Source: Nemertoderma westbladi (taxonomy: Eukaryota; Xenacoelomorpha; Nemertodermatida; Nemertodermatidae). Taken from it: a DNA stretch of 30,469 nt. Location of the stretch: NCBI GenBank assembly GCA_032718475.1, contig JAUCBJ010007499.1, forward strand, positions 1-30,469. Reading direction: 5' to 3'. This document shows positions 29,121-30,469 of the stretch, piece by piece (positions within the stretch are counted from its first letter, which is position 1; each line of letters starts with the position of its first letter). The translations under genes were made by a program, and so were the position numbers. Below the pieces are notes generated by a model that was not told where the DNA came from, did no database searches, and worked only from the letters and a program-made list of their open reading frames with translations.

Positions 29121-29349
29121 TTATATAAGATTGTCTTCATAATATATTAAGTTTTCATTAATTATTGATATTTATTATGTTTGTTACAATAATTCTAGAA
29201 TAATCATAGATAACAACTCTTTGAAAAAAAACAATATTAGTATTTTCTATAATTACCGAATATCCCATTAACCTCTCTTTCCTGGTAACACGATTACTAT
29301 GCTACGATTACTACAACAATAAGTAATAGTGAAAGTTCATCCGCCATCC
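29121..29349 (+). promoter_or_regulatory. Type II promoter and 5' leader, gene 4
   Basis: Same block as 25193-25421, including the upstream reading frame (ATG at 29299) and the ACGATTACT direct repeat. Confidence 0.5.
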
Positions 29350-30054
29350 ATGCGGTGTTTCCTAGCAACTATATACACAATACCGACCGTGGTGCTTCTG
29401 ATCCATCTGATATCTTTATGCCACGGAATAGATGACACCTACGATCCTACCAAACTCACCATAGAAGATCCTATTGGTAAGAACTGTGTGGAGGAGGGAG
29501 ATAACTTAACGTTAAGTTATCAACTCACAAACGATATAGTCATCAACGATATAAGATTGATCGAAGGATTGATTGACGATTATTTGGTATTTGGGTTGGA
29601 CTACGAGGATGGAGAAATAAGCGTGGACCGAGCCGACGGTTATACTAATAATAGTGTAATAGTTTCTGTTTCGGGACGACCTGTAGTAATCAGAGTTACT
29701 TATACTAACGTCCATGTTGGTAGTGAGAATGTGGAAAGGGAGTATATAAAACGGGAGGTTGGGAAACACTGGATGTATATAGTCTTAGAGAAGCAGGGCG
29801 ATGATGAGAGGACATACCTGAAACCATCAATAGAAATACACAAGTGCGCGGTTAATGCGGAATCGGACCAACAACAACCAACTGAAGAAGGGAAAGATAT
29901 AGTTGAACCGAACGGTTCAACCTCCATCGCACCCGATATAACAACCACTGGTGTTGTAGAAGATGTAGTTGAACCGAACGGCCCAACCTCCATCGCACTC
30001 AATGTAACCCCTAGTATATTACTTACTCTCCTCCTATTGGTTATTGTATTATGA
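29350..30054 (+). CDS. Gene 4: secreted, probably GPI-anchored array protein, type II (234 aa)
   Basis: Protein-identical to gene 3, with the first ATG at 29350 (the open frame again reaches a GTG seven codons upstream). It has the same 26-residue signal peptide, two-cysteine ectodomain, single full stalk repeat and terminal hydrophobic segment. Promoter, leader and 3' flank are also the same as for gene 3. It was made by the 3.9-kb duplication joined at 27815/27816. Perfect identity means either very recent duplication, gene conversion, or one locus assembled twice. Confidence 0.8.
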   Translation: MRCFLATIYTIPTVVLLIHLISLCHGIDDTYDPTKLTIEDPIGKNCVEEGDNLTLSYQLTNDIVINDIRLIEGLIDDYLVFGLDYEDGEISVDRADGYTNNSVIVSVSGRPVVIRVTYTNVHVGSENVEREYIKREVGKHWMYIVLEKQGDDERTYLKPSIEIHKCAVNAESDQQQPTEEGKDIVEPNGSTSIAPDITTTGVVEDVVEPNGPTSIALNVTPSILLTLLLLVIVL

Positions 30055-30469
30055 AGAATTTATTAGATGAGAATGAAATATGATTGGCTTATTATTATTG
30101 GGTGATTGGCGTTTTTTGCATATTTTTTTGTAATATAATTAAGAAATAAAAATTTCTAATTATCTGGAATCTCAAAAATAATAAGTAAAGATTCGCGCCA
30201 TAAGATGAATAATGTAAAGAATCCAATTGAATCTAACTGATAATAATTATTACGTTGTCTTGTAACAAAATTTATAGATTATGTCCAAATGTTTTTAGTG
30301 AATTAACATTTACGCTTGTGGCAGCTAGAGGGCGACGAAGTTTTATCATTAATTTTTAATCCAATTTTTTACCCTAGGTTAGTCCCATAAAGTCATAAAA
30401 AATACAAAACAACTTTCATATTCGCTGAATGCTGCTTCCGTTGGAGAGACGTACATGCACCACATAAGT
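30055..30469 (+). other. 3' flank of gene 4 to the window edge
   Basis: Same as 26127-26541. No gene. Contains the 45-bp repeat and breaks off within the second unit. Confidence 0.65.
30407..30451. repeat. 45-bp dispersed repeat, copy 3
   Basis: Same as 26479-26523, duplicated with the 3.9-kb unit. Confidence 0.75.

Larger units (their letters stand above)
27816..30469 (+). repeat. 3.9-kb tandem unit with gene 4, incomplete at the window edge
   Basis: Repeats 23892 onward with only G-tract length differences noticed. It still matches 26524-26541 at the last base of the window, so the array continues to the right. Confidence 0.9.

Overview
This window reads as AT-rich nuclear DNA of an animal, most likely an aquatic invertebrate. 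The evidence is non-LTR retrotransposons with fused endonuclease and reverse transcriptase (RT), relics of others, no operon-like packing, long non-coding stretches, homopolymer G/C tracts and monocistronic genes with eukaryotic secretion and anchoring signals. The species cannot be named from the sequence.

Layout. Positions 1-3300 hold a retrotransposon on the minus strand with an intact 1,024-residue endonuclease-RT reading frame of CR1/L2/jockey type. Positions 4123-8282 hold a second, broken element of another LINE family, also on the minus strand: leader, frameshifted N-terminus, endonuclease and RT up to the catalytic FADD box, a near-perfect 50-bp palindrome exactly at the break, unrelated AT-rich sequence, then a decayed RT C-terminus.

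From 8283 to the end the window is a nested tandem array. Its payload is a family of small secreted proteins on the plus strand: gene 1 (9815-10573), gene 2 (17919-18611), a 5'-truncated copy (21207-21407), gene 3 (25422-26126) and gene 4 (29350-30054). Each intact copy encodes a signal peptide, an ectodomain of about 145 residues with two cysteines, a Ser/Thr/Pro stalk made of 22-residue repeats, and a hydrophobic C-terminus that ends the protein, as in GPI-anchored proteins. Genes 1 and 2 (type I) share one 5' end. Genes 3 and 4 (type II) have a different 5' end. The body and 3' flank are homologous in all. Between types, replacement changes in the ectodomain greatly outnumber silent ones, and the ectodomain is more diverged than the 3' flank.

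The spacers are three modules. A is the type I gene with flanks. B contains an RT relic, an orphan copy of the type II promoter and signal-peptide start, a second RT relic and a tRNA-like SINE fragment. C is a G-tract-bearing spacer that leads into the type II promoter. Four duplications are readable from their junctions: 8,103 bp (join at 16385/16386), 1,945 bp (join near 13410), 2,796 bp (join near 21200, with short filler) and 3,924 bp (join at 27815/27816), the last running off the right end. Units differ by very few bases and by homopolymer length, so either the array is very young or haplotypes were assembled in tandem.

The candidate system is this fast-evolving array of GPI-anchor-type surface proteins with exchangeable 5' modules and stalk repeats of variable number. 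The architecture resembles self/non-self or host-pathogen recognition families, but no homology to a named family is claimed.
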